From assembly GCA_018340375.1 (NCBI GenBank), contig JAFFJZ010000007.1, positions 8,432,001-8,496,000 on the forward strand: a DNA stretch of 64,000 nucleotides, given 5' to 3'. This document shows, in pieces, positions 1 to 12,016 of this stretch. The translations under genes and the position numbers were made by a program. This DNA comes from Gonatopus flavifemur (lineage: Eukaryota > Arthropoda > Insecta > Hymenoptera > Dryinidae). The notes beneath the pieces are model-generated. The model was not told the DNA's origin. It was given only the letters and a program-made list of their open reading frames with translations, and did no database searches. Every line of letters starts with the position of its first letter. The stretch's first letter is position 1.

Positions 1-184
1 AGATTCTTCTTCGACGGAAACTCAGAAACGATTAAAACTTATCGATGAAAGCGAATTGAGCATCGAAGAGCGAAAGGTGAGAGAAGAGGCAAAGAGGTTC
101 TTTCACTTGTCATCTGCAGTATGAAATTTATCATCCGTCTTTATTCGGGATTTGAATTATTCTCAAATCCACGAAATGGCATAA

Positions 185-308
185 GGGCTCATCCATAAAT
201 TACGTGGGACAATTTCATGTTTGTTTCTCTTTCTCACCAACATCAGAGTAACTGAGAGTGACAAAGAGGTAAATAGTAAAATATCTCACGTAATTTATGA
301 ACAATCCC
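185..308. mobile_element. PIF/Harbinger-like MITE, 124 bp
   Basis: The terminal inverted repeats read GGGCTCATCCATAAATTACG on the left and GGGATTGTTCATAAATTACG on the right (reverse complement). The element is flanked by TAA at 182-184 and 309-311. A 3-bp TWA duplication with GG-starting ends is the known signature of the PIF/Harbinger superfamily. There is no coding capacity, so it is a non-autonomous copy. The assignment rests on ends and duplication only. Confidence 0.65.
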
Positions 309-539
309 TAAAGACGTACACTCGATACGAATGAACTGCACGTACGATGGGAAACTGAAATGAAGGTTTCTTTTCCCTATTCAACATTGACGAGAATAAT
401 TCTATCGATTGAAATGTTATTATCCTGATGTTTGATGAAAAATCATTCACAATTCTTGGAATGATTTAGAAATTCATGGAATATTTTTGTAAATATTTGA
501 AGCTTGATTAACTGATATTGAACACCGTCACCGGTTTAA

Positions 540-742
540 GGAGATACTAGCGCCGGGACATTAGCTAAATTTTCCGGGTAAGATTTCTCCAAAATACTTT
601 CATATTTTCAAAATATCGCTCTATAGGGCATTTTTATAGACATCCCAGGAATGCTGTATAGAGCGATATTTTGAAAATATTCAAGCATTTCAAAGAAATC
701 TCACACGAAAGATTTGGCTCAAGTCCCGGCGCTAGTATCCCC
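540..742. mobile_element. TTAA-flanked palindromic MITE, 203 bp
   Basis: The ends are GGAGATACTAGCGCCGGGAC and, on the other strand, GGGGATACTAGCGCCGGGAC. TTAA flanks both ends (536-539 and 743-746). The inner arms also pair, around ATCGCTCTATA and TATAGAGCGAT, so the whole element folds into one hairpin. TTAA duplications are typical of piggyBac and Kolobok; the GG-starting ends do not match classical piggyBac CCC ends. The superfamily is therefore open. Confidence 0.65.
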
Positions 743-2953
743 TTAATTGTGAAAGACAATGAATATTTTCGAATTTTTAGATTCAATGAAATGAAGAATC
801 GGAAACAGGATTCGAAGATTCGTCTGTTCGGAATGATTTACGCAGACTAGACAGGATTGTATTTCGAAGAATAGGTGAGTTCCTTCGTTCATTATGTCTG
901 GATAATTGATCATGAGTTGAACCGGGGGTAACTTTGAATGCTCTTGCTAATTGCCACATCCTCCCTCTTTTCTAATATCATCCACCGAAGGTGTACTAAG
1001 GTGCTCTCTCGGCATTGAACTTTGTCAAAAGTAGACTCTGCAGATAAATTACTGAGATTTTGACTAGAAATTTATCCTTTCAACCTGGTCAGGTTAACTT
1101 CGATTCTGCTGAGGAATTCCTGGAAGGGATTATAACGCTCGATTACGATCAGAACCTTGTCAAGAACGTCTGGCAAGAATCAATGAAATATCTCAAATCC
1201 GGATATTGAAGAATGAAACTGAATACACAACGAAATGAGAAGTTAGCATAAATTCATTAGCCACAGGATGAAAGAATTTGAATGAAACGGATGCGAACAC
1301 GATACAAGCGTACGCTTATATAGGATAAAAAATTCCCCTTCTGGCATGAAAATGGAATTGGAGCTGATGATGCATTTAAAATCTTGTCAAACTTCCAAGT
1401 GAGCCACAAACAGTTTCTTATACGATGTGACTTTTAATGTCTCTTTCAACGTGTCTTTCATCCGGATAACAATTTTCAGGACGAATCATGCTTCTGAAGT
1501 CACAAGCAGGACCTTGGTGGCGCATAAATTCTAAGCCCGTCTCGTTACCGAGCTAGGACCATAAACCATGTCGACGACGAATACACTTCTACCTCCTTCT
1601 CTCTCCCGTCATCTCACTTGCTTGAAGTCATGCTCCATGCCAACAACTAAGCTATCGGGATATTAAAACCCTAAGTGTTTTATTTTCAATATGAAAACCC
1701 GGTCATCACTTTTCCATTGTTGGAGAATGAGTCGAATACGTCCGACGAGACTTTCTTTTTTATGCGCCTAATTGGTTTGAGAAGTGATCAACAATGCGGA
1801 CTAAATCTCTATCTTAAAAGGTTTTGGAGAATTCATCTCGACTACGGATTTTCAAAGCGAATATAACTGTTTCCCTGGCAAAACCCTGGCAGAAATTCAT
1901 TGATTTTTAAATTCTTCCTTATGGGAAATTCATTATTATTACTTGCACCTTTGTCATTTTGGACGAATGAATTTCAGAGTCTAAACACAATGAAATTATA
2001 AATTCCATAATTTTTCAGATGTAGAGAATAAAAACGAGATGAAAATTGTTAAATTTTGTTCATGAATTTATCAATATTGATAATATGAATATGATAATCC
2101 TGTGCCCCGGCAAGTTATTTCATCATTCGCGAACTTTAGCACGATTAGAATCAACCTTCAAACTGATCGTTATAATACGTTTGAATGGTAATTATCAAAA
2201 TCCAGTGTTGAACGGGATCGATATCAGGATATCGACTATCTACTGGTACCAACTGAACCTGTCGCTAAATAAATTAGCGTGAAAGATAAATTTCCCGTTT
2301 CTTCTCGGTTACCGTAGTTCCGATACTTCACGTATGTACATTCATCTGAAACAGCTGCAGACGTCTCTGCAACAAGACATAACGTATGACACATACTATT
2401 CTCAACAATACTCTGAAATTTATTTTCAAGTATATGAAGAACGAAACTGGATCCATTATGTTTCCTCTGTAGAGTGTTCATTAATGAATCCATATTTCAT
2501 TGTAACAAGCTCCATACTTGTACCAAAGACAGTTCGAATCTCGATCCTCGTTGATAGATGTTCGAGATTCTGTTCTCGAAAGAAAATTCAACCCCGGGTG
2601 TTTTATAGAACTGGACGATGAAAGATGGATAAGTTCATCGATAAATCGTCTAATCCGACCATACAACCTTCAATCTTCTCCGCAAATCATATTTTCCACG
2701 CAAATGGATCTTGTGGTTCAGTGATCATATTGGAATATTCGATCAGATGACTCTAACTGGATCTTCGAGTAGATTGTACATAACGCGAACGTTTGAGCTT
2801 ATTATTTCTGTTTGAATGCATTGAAAATGTTGATGTCTCAACGCAACGGATCTATCTTCGAGGACTCTTATAATGAATCTAGAGTATTTAAAAAGACGCG
2901 CGTTCGATAGAAGCTAATCAGAATATTCACTTTTCAATCAATATTTGGAAAAT
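743..2953. other. No supported gene
   Basis: This is AT-rich intergenic sequence. Several ORFs of 60-95 codons overlap each other on both strands between 1.7 and 2.7 kb; none has a recognisable motif or consistent codon bias. I see no transposon ends. Confidence 0.5.
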
Positions 2954-3102
2954 CAGACGGAAAGAAAAAATTACTGTCACAGCTAAAAAAATCGCTGTCG
3001 TAGCTTACAAGATTGCTGTGACAAGAAATAGTTTGCCGTCATTGCAAAAAATTCGCTCTCCCAGCAAAATTAGATTTCGCTCTCACAGGGTCTTTTATCT
3101 CT
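2954..3102. repeat. Decayed copy of the CAGC-array element
   Basis: This stretch of repeated GCTGT-CAGCTAA-type units aligns by eye with the right half of the element at 49529-49899. It shows the same order: CACAGCTAAAAAA, AACAAGATTGCTG, AAATAGTTTGC, CAGCAAAA, TAGATTTCGCT. It begins with ACGGAAAGAAAAAATTACTG, a degenerate version of that element's end. No intact ends or target duplication remain, so it is an old copy of a group B element. Confidence 0.55.
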
Positions 3103-3541
3103 TTGCAAATATCAATGAAAACTCTCATCACCGAAGGAAAATTCGAGAGTTGTTATTCCGAAGATAGGGTTAAGGATCAAACAAACATCGCGCCGACAGA
3201 GTTTGTTAATCCTTCATGTGAATAATTAGTTTCTTCACTCATCTCTTACGTTTCCATTCCATTTTATCTCTCATATTGTATATTCTCTTTCGAAGCAGAC
3301 TCGATAAAATCCCAGAATTCCAACCGCATTCGAGCATCCTCCTCTTTGGATGCACAATTTTGTATACGATAAATTATTTTATTTATTCGATAGAATAACG
3401 TCGCATTAACTCGCCAACATTCGTAAATTCTTTGCGTTCTTTGTACGTATTTAACGAAACGCGTTGCTAATGGAACACAGGAAAAGTCACATGATCGTAG
3501 GTCAATGAGAAAAGAGGGAAGAGAAAACGCAAAATCCACAA

Positions 3542-3674
3542 AACGGTGGGAGAAATGGTGTACTGTGCTGGTATATTAACCGTTCAGAATTTATGACTAC
3601 TTACGGTTTGCCGCAGTCTAGTCTCATTTTGCTGAGTTCACAGGGTGACGGAATTTCACATTTCTCCCACCGTT
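3542..3674. repeat. Short inverted repeat, 133 bp
   Basis: AACGGTGGGAGAAATG at the left end is matched by CATTTCTCCCACCGTT at the right end. No clear target duplication is visible. It is probably a small MITE; a chance hairpin is unlikely at 16 matched bases. Confidence 0.5.
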
Positions 3675-4343
3675 CTATACGAAACTCTTATTGCTGAAAA
3701 CTATTGCTATATCGACGGTGCCTTATGACGTTTTTTCCTCGTTCCTTGTCGTCAGACCCACACACTTTCTACCTTCCTCTCCCGCTTAATGAACGGAAAA
3801 TATCCTAGTACGCTACGAGAGTACGCTAGTTCGCTGGAAATAACTGCAACGGGATTGGGATGGGGGAAAAAAAAAGGAAAGGATCTTGATTATGGCGAGA
3901 CCATGTGCTACCCTAACACCATTTATTCGTTTCCCCTTTTCCTTTGAATTTAACAAATGTTTGATAACTTGGAGCTCCGATTTGCGTCATGAAATTTGAT
4001 ATGTGTGTTATGAATCGTAGTAATAGACTACTTATTAACGTTAAGATCTGGACAAGAGAAAACAGTTTTTCCATCTCTATTCATATTTTGATATATTTTT
4101 GATATATTAACAGTGCTGGTTATTATAGAAATCAAAGAATGAAATTACAATTTGTTCCAGGTACGAGTGACCTTGGTGTTCCTTCAATGACCTTTGAAAA
4201 CAACTATAGCTGAGTTGGCTGGATGATCGCATCAAAGAATTGCAACCTAGACTGGAAAATGTCTCAATAATGCCATCATAATGGTAACATGTATGCCAAG
4301 GAATTTTATCATCACGTTGCCGAAGTGTTTTCGCATAAAGCAT
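3675..4343. other. No supported gene
   Basis: Unique-looking sequence. The one ORF (minus strand, 4107-4430) runs into the MITE that follows and has no recognisable domain. Confidence 0.45.
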
Positions 4344-4512
4344 TCCTGGTGGGAAAAATTCTCTGAAAATTTTTGAAAATATCAGAGGTTTTCGGTGAAG
4401 AGTTTTGTAGAGGAATTTGGAGGTGTTCATAGTTTTTCAGGGATTTCCAGAGTTTTAAAGTGAAATTCAGAAACATTTTCAGAGATTTTCAAAGGAATTT
4501 TTGTCCCCAGGG
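4344..4512. mobile_element. Group A MITE (CCCTGG ends), 169 bp
   Basis: The left end is TCCTGGTGGGAAAAATTC; the right end, reverse-complemented, is CCCTGGGGACAAAAATTCC. AT lies on both sides (4342-4343 and 4513-4514). The interior is rich in CAGAG and TTTTCAG words. A second member of this family lies at 25326-25549 with the same interior wording. AT is self-complementary, so this copy alone cannot separate duplication from longer ends. Confidence 0.65.
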
Positions 4513-4514
4513 AT

Positions 4515-5725
4515 GCTAGCTAGAAATCACTCTCCTGGACCAACTTGGGGCTTTTGATGGTTCAATTTGGAGGAAGCGCAATTCCTAGCTGGGATTGTTA
4601 TTGATGCATTATCGCAACCTAAACGGAGTTCATAATAGTATATTTACACACTAAAACATATTAATATCAAAATAAGAGTATCCCTCTTATTTTGATGCAA
4701 CTTCTCCTCCAATATATGGTATCAAAAGTATTCCTCTCCATTTGAGAGGATTAGTCTTCGTGATGGAAGAATTTTCATTTGTTCAAAATCGTAGAGGGAT
4801 ATTTTCAATTGAAGAAGAAAACAAAAGTGAAATCTTTTCTGATTGAGAGGGATTTTTCCTCCCATTTCCAGATTACTTTTTTTTGGGTGCAGCACCTCAC
4901 GTTACAAAATATTCCATCTGGAAATCAACAAAATCCTTCCCCTCGCGTACTCACATTTTCTCCAACATAAGAATCATCAACTACTTAACAGGTACATACC
5001 TGAAACACACGAAAAATAAAAAGATATTATTCAATCATTCAGAAATTACCTCAGTTAGTAAATTTTGAATTCAAAATAGGATGAGTTTGAGAATGAGGAA
5101 GATATTGTGAAGAATCTACAGAAAATCTTACTGAACACTATGAAAATAAGTTCAATATATATATATGTATATATTTGATTGATCGAGAATCTGGAGATAC
5201 GAACAAATACTGCAACCAATATCGATGGCATCCAGCTATCGGATACGGATGAGGAACTGATATACTCTCTGGTACCAAACATCTCATAATATCATCTTCA
5301 ATCTTTTTTCCCTCCTCTTATATCAAGCCAATATTCAATTCCTAGGATAGAATTCAACGTTGTACCGTACCGATCAGTTGGAAATTTTCATGGACGTGGT
5401 TTATCCTCCAAATCGTCTCTCGCTCCAACATTAGACTGAAATGCGTGGAGCAGGTGCGTGCAGTGTGGCAATAAATTACGAATCGTGTCAGAATACGGTC
5501 TACCATTTCTAGGTAGCGAATGGACACTTTCAACATGATTATCAGGGGAATTTATCTTTATCGTCCGTTACGAATTATTCATGGAAGAAGCTGAAACTAT
5601 ACAGAATATGTATCCAAATGAAGAACAAACGATCGAGGATATATCTTGCCAAATGTCATTTATTGCTTGTTTTTCATGAGAAAAATTTTAAATGCACATC
5701 GGCTCCATGTACATAAACATTAGAA
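4515..5725. other. No supported gene
   Basis: AT-rich sequence with a short (TA)n run near 5155-5175 and a small hairpin at about 4670-4700 (AATAAGAG and CTCTTATT). No coding signal was recognised. Confidence 0.45.
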
Positions 5726-5894
5726 CCCGGGTCGAAAAATTTGAACGGTTTTTAGTCTCCATATTTCGTTTTTAGACTGATTTTGTCCTGATTGTTGGAA
5801 AAGTACTCTTTTGTCCGCATTGTTCAACAATCAGGGCGTAATCAGTCTAAAAACGAAATATGAGGACAAAAACGGTCCAAATTTCTCGACCCGG
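5726..5894. mobile_element. Group A MITE (CCCGGGTCGA ends), 169 bp
   Basis: Near-complete palindrome. The left end is CCCGGGTCGAAAAATTTGAA; the right end, reverse-complemented, is CCGGGTCGAGAAATTTGGAC, one C shorter. The flanks are AA on both sides (5724-5725, 5895-5896), a non-palindromic direct repeat. The centre pairs ATCAGG with CCTGAT. Relatives are the 237-bp copy at 57474-57710 and a half copy at 62811-62900. Confidence 0.75.
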
Positions 5895-6036
5895 AAATGT
5901 ACAGCACTTTAACCTCAATTCAAATCCATAAAATCCAGTAAAAATCCATAAATTATGGTATTTTTCAAGATATCTGTTTTCTCAGTGCAAGCAAACAATT
6001 TTTCTTCCACTTTGAGATAAGCATTTGTATTGACAA

Positions 6037-6429
6037 CCCGTACAGCACAACCACCGATTCTCCACCCAGGACTTCGGTGGACTGGAGGTGGAGAATCAAT
6101 GGAGAAATGAGAGCCGTGGAAATAAGGGAGAAATAAGGGAGAGTCTCCGTTGAGGCAACGGAGAGGCGACGTGGATTTGTCCGTCCCCTTTATTTTCAAT
6201 AAAATTCATATCTGTCGATTTACACGACCAAAATTTCAATGAGTGAATCCACTAACATAAATTTTATTGAAAATAAAGGGGGCGGACAAATCCACGTCGC
6301 CTCTCCGTTGCCTCAACGGAGACTCTCCCTTATTTCTCCCTTATTTCCACGGCTCTCATTTCTCCACTGATTCTCCACCTCCAGTCCACCGAAGTCCTGG
6401 GTGGAGAATCAGTGGTTGTGCTGTACGGG
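6037..6429. mobile_element. Group A long-palindrome MITE, 393 bp
   Basis: Two arms of about 160 bp are nearly identical in inverted orientation, around a loop of about 60 bp. Each end reads CCCGTACAGCACAACCAC. Flanks are AA at 6035-6036 and 6430-6431. The arms hold mirrored open frames on both strands, produced by the symmetry and not by a gene. The very low arm divergence suggests a recent insertion or arm-to-arm gene conversion. Confidence 0.85.
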
Positions 6430-6431
6430 AA

Positions 6432-8492
6432 AGAAAATTTGTTGATCAAAATTTTTCATTCACAATAACAAATGTTTTTCCTTAGTGAACGTTTCAAATT
6501 GAAAAAATCCTCTCTCAGAACCCTATTCATTTTTCTTTGAAACAAGAATTCCATTTGAGGAAAACATCTTTGTAATGGACAAATATTCACATTTCTGATT
6601 AAGTTTGAATCGATTAGCATGAATAACACAATATTGTTTCTTCAACTTCCTAACTACCCCGAACCCAAACTTTGAAAAATTTCAGAATTGTTTTATTCAC
6701 AGAATATTTTAATCATAACATTGTCAAAACATTTCAAACTGTGATATATGCGATATTTCAGAGAGAAGATTGTCAGAATATTGACCATGAAACATTGTAT
6801 ACGTAATATTTATGCAATCTTCTGGGAACACTGCAACTGGAATGTTTCAAATGACATATTTGTAATGTTCTGAGAATATTTCTGAGACATTGAGTGCTAT
6901 GTGGGTCTTCCTTCCCGCTCCCATTTTCATCAGGATTATGATGTAACATTACTGCAGACACATTTTGTTGACATATGGATTTTTGACTTCGGACGGCAAA
7001 TTAGTCACAGCAAAATGGAAATTATTCAAAGATATACTTTTGAGGTAAAAATTTATTGTTTTTGTGGGGTAATTTGATTTCTCCATAACTCGAAGGACGA
7101 GACGAATTAACTATCATTTCACAATCGAAGATGCAAATGTATTCAGAATGAATTGATAATATATATTGTGTTCGAATCCATGATTATTACACTCAATTCA
7201 GCCCTGAATAACCGAATTTAGAGATCTCGGTGTATGACAAGGTTCTAATAACAATGATGGTATAAAATGTCAATCCTACGTCACCGAACTACTCATGAAT
7301 ACTAATTTACTCATTAACATGTCACCAAAATAGGATTAAAGTACTGAAAACACTTAGGAATAATTGATAATCGACATAATATCAATATTATTCCACGTCA
7401 TCGTTTGAATTTCGAATTTATATTCCATTATGAAGCATAATAAACGTGTGTTGATGTTTATCATATACATAAATGATATGAATTTCGACAGAGTAACATA
7501 ATAGGAGAATTAATTTGTATCTTTCATTATTTTGGTTCTAATTCCTATTGAATTGTAATCAACAGAGTTGAATACTCCCAAGTACCAATTCCGAATTCAT
7601 TTTTCTCAATTTTTGTAATCAACGATTTCGCCCCCCCCCCCTCCCCTCGTTCCGTCCAGCAATAAATTTCAAATCAGTTGACTTTAGTTCAAACTTGAGG
7701 CTTCAGTTGATATCGCTCGCTTTTCTCAAAACCATTCACTCGACTCGAAAAAGAAAATTTCATTATACGTTCCGAATGTTCTGAGAGATTTTTCAATTCT
7801 CTCCATTGGGAAAGCAATTGCAAATTCTCGTATGCATAAAATTCACTCCCAATAAATCTTTCCAGACACAACAAACGCCGTACTCTAATCAAAATACAAA
7901 AACTTCGACTCCGCATTTCAATTCAATGACAAGGATATATTTGCTGAAAACAAAACTCATTTCATCCTGTACGATACACAAAAGATCGGACGTATCGAAA
8001 ATGATATTCTAAGTCCTTTAAAAAGCTCACCAGACACGTTCGGTTTGGATGTTTATACGTTGACGGGGAAATGCCGATATCAATATTCATTGGAAGTGGC
8101 GAGAAGCTGGTTTAATATTCATACGTAGAGAGCATCACAGGACGAAAAGTAAAGCTCTTCGCGGTTGGTCGAATGGGATTAGCTTGATGTTTGAAAACGT
8201 TTAAAGGATAGAAATATGGAAACAACCGAGTCAATACTAAGAATGAAGAATGACGATGAATTAGTACGGTCAGAGTAATCGAATTATAAAATCTCATGTT
8301 GAACGAACGAGAAAGATTGAACGTTGAGTAACGTGAGGTATCGAGTGTTTACTAATCTAGGTACTGGATTTGTTAATTAATTCTTTTGAAAGTACGCTCG
8401 ACGATGAGAGCGGATTTCAAAAATTTGATGCTTCCTGCTGCACAATTAAGATATCGGTAATTGCATTTTTCAGGATAAATCGAATTAAAGTA
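6432..8492. other. No supported gene
   Basis: AT-rich sequence with a C10 run near 7631. Several short ORFs lack any recognisable domain. No transposon ends were detected. Confidence 0.45.
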
Positions 8493-8731
8493 CACTGTAA
8501 AAAATCATCGAAATTTTCTTGTACGCGGTAACCGGAAAATTCTGATCATGCGATAGGAAATTGATTTCCGATGAATGTATATGAAATTTCCCATAAATTC
8601 AACTAAAAATTCCAAACTTTATGCGATTTTCACTATCATTTTCCAGTAAATACGGAAAATTCCTAACGCATGTATGTGTTAATTACCTCCGAACATTTAT
8701 GTGAATTTTCCCCTAGAAATTTTTTACAGTG
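8493..8731. mobile_element. Group B MITE (CACTG ends), 239 bp
   Basis: The ends are CACTGTAAAAAATCATCGAA and, on the other strand, CACTGTAAAAAATTTCTAGG. TA flanks both sides (8491-8492, 8732-8733). Because TA is its own complement this copy alone cannot tell a duplication from an extended end; CA- and TG-flanked relatives settle that. No coding capacity. Confidence 0.75.
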
Positions 8732-8733
8732 TA

Positions 8734-9207
8734 TTTGAAGGGAATATTTTATGAAGCACAACTTGCAAGGTTGTGCTGCAATGATTCTTATCAGTATTCA
8801 GTCTTGAATATTTATAGAAACATGAATTGTCTAATATAAACGAAAGTAATAACTTTGTAGGATGGCATGACATCTCATACGTGCAATGGAATTCTGATGT
8901 AAAAATCAGAAAATAGAGACCTCTTCCATTTTCGATGTTTGATGGATTTTGACGTTCAATGACCTTCAAAAAAGCATCAAATCCAGATATGAAGAAAGCG
9001 ATTGTATAATATGCGTTGGTTTCAAGTCGATATCAAAAATATTCTGTCAACGATTTCGTGTTTGAATTCAACTCATTAGAACCCATGTAGGAATTTGTTT
9101 GTTCCAACGATTTTTACGATAGAATCTGGCTTGGGGCAAGCTGGCAGCCAAGGCTTGATAATAAGCTATACCGAACCAACGTTGGTTAACAATTTGTACC
9201 ATCACTG
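8734..9207. other. No gene; possible left end of a CCCATG element
   Basis: At 9082 the word CCCATGTAGGAATTT follows AA and resembles the left ends of the CCCATG-ended elements at 11403 and 19704. It is followed by ACCAACGTTGG-type words like theirs. I could not find a convincing right end, so the element is not called. Confidence 0.35.
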
Positions 9208-9430
9208 CACTGTTGACAATTTCTGCATTAATTTTAATGTTTTTACTGAAAGTTTTTTTCAAGTACGTACATGAATTCAGTTTCATGCACATTTTACATG
9301 AAATTTAATGTAAACTATCGCATAATCTATAGTCATTCCATGTTTTTGTACATTAAATTTAATGCAGAATGTATATGAACCTGATTTCATGTACGTAATT
9401 GAAAAAAACTTCCAGATATTTCTGACAGTG
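9208..9430. mobile_element. Group B MITE (CACTG ends), 223 bp
   Basis: The left end is CACTGTTGACAATTTCTG; the right end, reverse-complemented, is CACTGTCAGAAATATCTGG. TG lies at 9206-9207 and 9431-9432. TG is not self-complementary, so this is a genuine 2-bp direct duplication. The interior contains paired CATGAA and TTCATG words. Confidence 0.7.
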
Positions 9431-9432
9431 TG

Positions 9433-10176
9433 GGGATTGGTGAGATCCTTCTATGAACCATCATAAACTCAAGATCGCACCACGCTTGGGTCATTCTTGT
9501 TCCAATATCATACCAAATCAGAGTTTATGTTCTCAATTTGCCAACGCTGAGTCCATATTGGGTGAAGCTTGTACCCCTGGTAGAAATATGACGAGTCTTT
9601 CCCGATCACCCATGAGGGGCTAGCAAGGAAAAAGTAGTTGGGATAAACTGGAGAGTTATTAGCGAATACTTGGTGAGGTGGGCCCGATGAATTACAGATC
9701 GATAAAATTGGTCAGAATTTCACAAATTTTCCCCAATCCATACTAGTTAGAAATAGCTAACCTCAAAACTCAAAAAGATAAAACAGATATTGTCAAAGAC
9801 GAGAAGAATATACCTAACCTGTGTGTCTAGATTGTCTAACAGCGATCACTGGCGATTGCTACTAAAAATACTTTCGATAATTTCCAGGCGATATTTTAAA
9901 TCGTATTTTTAAAAGGTATGCGGTCCTCATGTTTTTGTTTTTATTCAACTTAATCAATGAGCAAAAGTGAAAATCGACATAAATTATGGAAGAGAAACGA
10001 ATCTCGACTCAAAATCGGGTATCAAATTATCGAAAAAGAAAGCAATTAGAAGATGAGCAAGTATTCCCATTTTCAAAATGCAATGAAAATGTTTTTTCTA
10101 TATATTCCTAATCTTTCTCGATGAGTTGATAAACATGTTGGTATATTCATGCATACTTTTCGATCGTTATTTCCCA
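9433..10176. other. No supported gene
   Basis: Mixed AT-rich sequence. It includes a CCCCTGGTAGAAATATG word near 9574 that looks like a group A left end, without a matching right end. Confidence 0.4.
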
Positions 10177-11083
10177 CACTGTTAAAAATGTTTGTGAATT
10201 TAATATACGTTCATAGAAAAAAGTACATTAATTTTCAAGGGCGCTACATGAATTGTCTTCCACATTTGGATGTTGAAAAATCAATCACATATTTCATGAA
10301 CTTCAAACAAAAGTTTTGAAATTCATAACTGTAGATATTGAATTTCTGTATTTATTTGAATATTGGAAAATCAATCACATATTTCTCAAATTTCAAACAA
10401 AGTTTCTGATATTCACCACAGTTTATGAAAATTCATATCCCGATATATGCGATTATCCCGAAAGTGTGTGAACCTGAAATTCCCCGATCTGTTGAAAACT
10501 AGTAGATTTTGAGAAATGACTAGGAAGTACGAGTTTTGAATAAATCAGGATATTTCGGGGCAATCGTGGTCTACCCTTTCGATGTGAATTTTTGTAGGGA
10601 AAATTACTTCTTGTAAAATCAACATCAGTAATTGTGAAATCAAATCACGCAGTTCTAATAATTCGCTCATATATGTATTTTAATTTTCAGAATTTTTTGT
10701 ATTAATTTTGTAACAAAACATGATGGAGTATTCAGGGGGGATTTTTAAAATTAAATAATGTGGTGTTGAAAATTCATCGTAAAATCAAATCACGCGATTC
10801 TAATAATTCATTCATATATGTATTCTGATTTTCAGAATTTTCTGTATTAATTTCACACCATAGCATGATGAAACATTTGGGAGGAATTTTGGAAATCGAG
10901 TAATATAGTGTTGAAGATTCATGCATTTTTTTACATCGATTTTTATAATGTTTTGACTTGAATTTCAAAATTCTGTCTATTATTTTGGGGATACAAAAAT
11001 GTTTGAAAATTAATACACAATTCTGTGTGTTAATTGCTTCCAAACTTTTTACATTAAATTCCAAACAGATTTTTCTAACAGTG
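10177..11083. mobile_element. Group B element (CACTG ends), 907 bp
   Basis: The ends are CACTGTTAAAAATGTTTGTG and, on the other strand, CACTGTTAGAAAAATCTGTT. CA lies at 10175-10176 and 11084-11085, a non-palindromic direct repeat. Inside, two related blocks of about 100 bp (near 10620-10740 and 10775-10900) carry the words AAATCACGC, ATATATGTATT and CAGAATTTT, so part of it is a diverged tandem duplication. No transposase. It sits just before the decayed ORF that restarts at 11084. Confidence 0.75.
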
Positions 11084-12016
11084 CAGATTAGATAAAAAAT
11101 TTACATGAAATCTCAGATTTCGATGAAAATACCAAAATTACGAATCCAGATATTCCTGTTCGAACGTCCGAATCTCGAAATAACGAGCCAACTTCCGGTG
11201 CTGAATTTTCATCCTAGTATGCCACATTTGCAGATAATTATTTGTCTGAATCTTCACACGCACGGAGAGAAAAATACAGTTGAAATTACTGTGGTAGCTC
11301 ACTATCCACGGACCAGATTGGAATTGACAAGAAAAATTATGGTATTGGGAGTACGAATTGGTTCGGTCCGGTTTGAAAAGATGACTCTCGCTCTCATGAA
11401 TGCCCATGCAGAAAATGCCGACTTCCAACCAACCATAACAATCGAAACAGTACTGGTACAACACTGATTACCAGGGTTGGTTGCCAACGTTGTAACGTGG
11501 TTGAAGTAACAACCAGTACAATGTTGTTGTAACGCCGATAGTCAATGCTAATTTGCCAACGTTGATTCAAAACTCGTTCAACGTTGTTCATTATGTGTGG
11601 TTTTATACGGCAAAATTTTGAAGAAATTATTATTCATGTTCTCGAATTGACTTCTTCACGTGTTTTCGGATTATTCATTCGTTTCAAGAAACGATTCAAA
11701 CTTCAGCAACATACGAACAGATGTGTTATATTTTTTACTTTCGATATAACCATGCACCGACAAAACGATATTCTAGGATTGAGAGGAATTTATTCTTCAC
11801 TCTTCCTCTAAACCAATCCTCTTATTATGAGACTAAGCCCCTCTAATTTTTGGTGACTTCATGAGATATTCTTCGTTTTAGAATAAATTCTTGAAATAAG
11901 AATATTCCCAGATCATTTTAAATAATCGCTCTGTACAAAATAATTTTGTAAATTATCTAGCCTGAGATCTAAAATGACTTATAAATTCACAATATTCGTA
12001 TAAAAGTCATTCTGAA

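Noticed and set aside
5915..6485. Mirrored 94- and 72-codon frames starting MKIKGTDKS or MKIKGADKS
   Set aside because: Produced by the symmetric arms of the 393-bp palindrome; no recognisable domain and both frames run into unrelated flanks.
9082..9620. A further CCCATG element starting at 9082
   Set aside because: The left end and internal words fit, but no right end with matching flank could be found.
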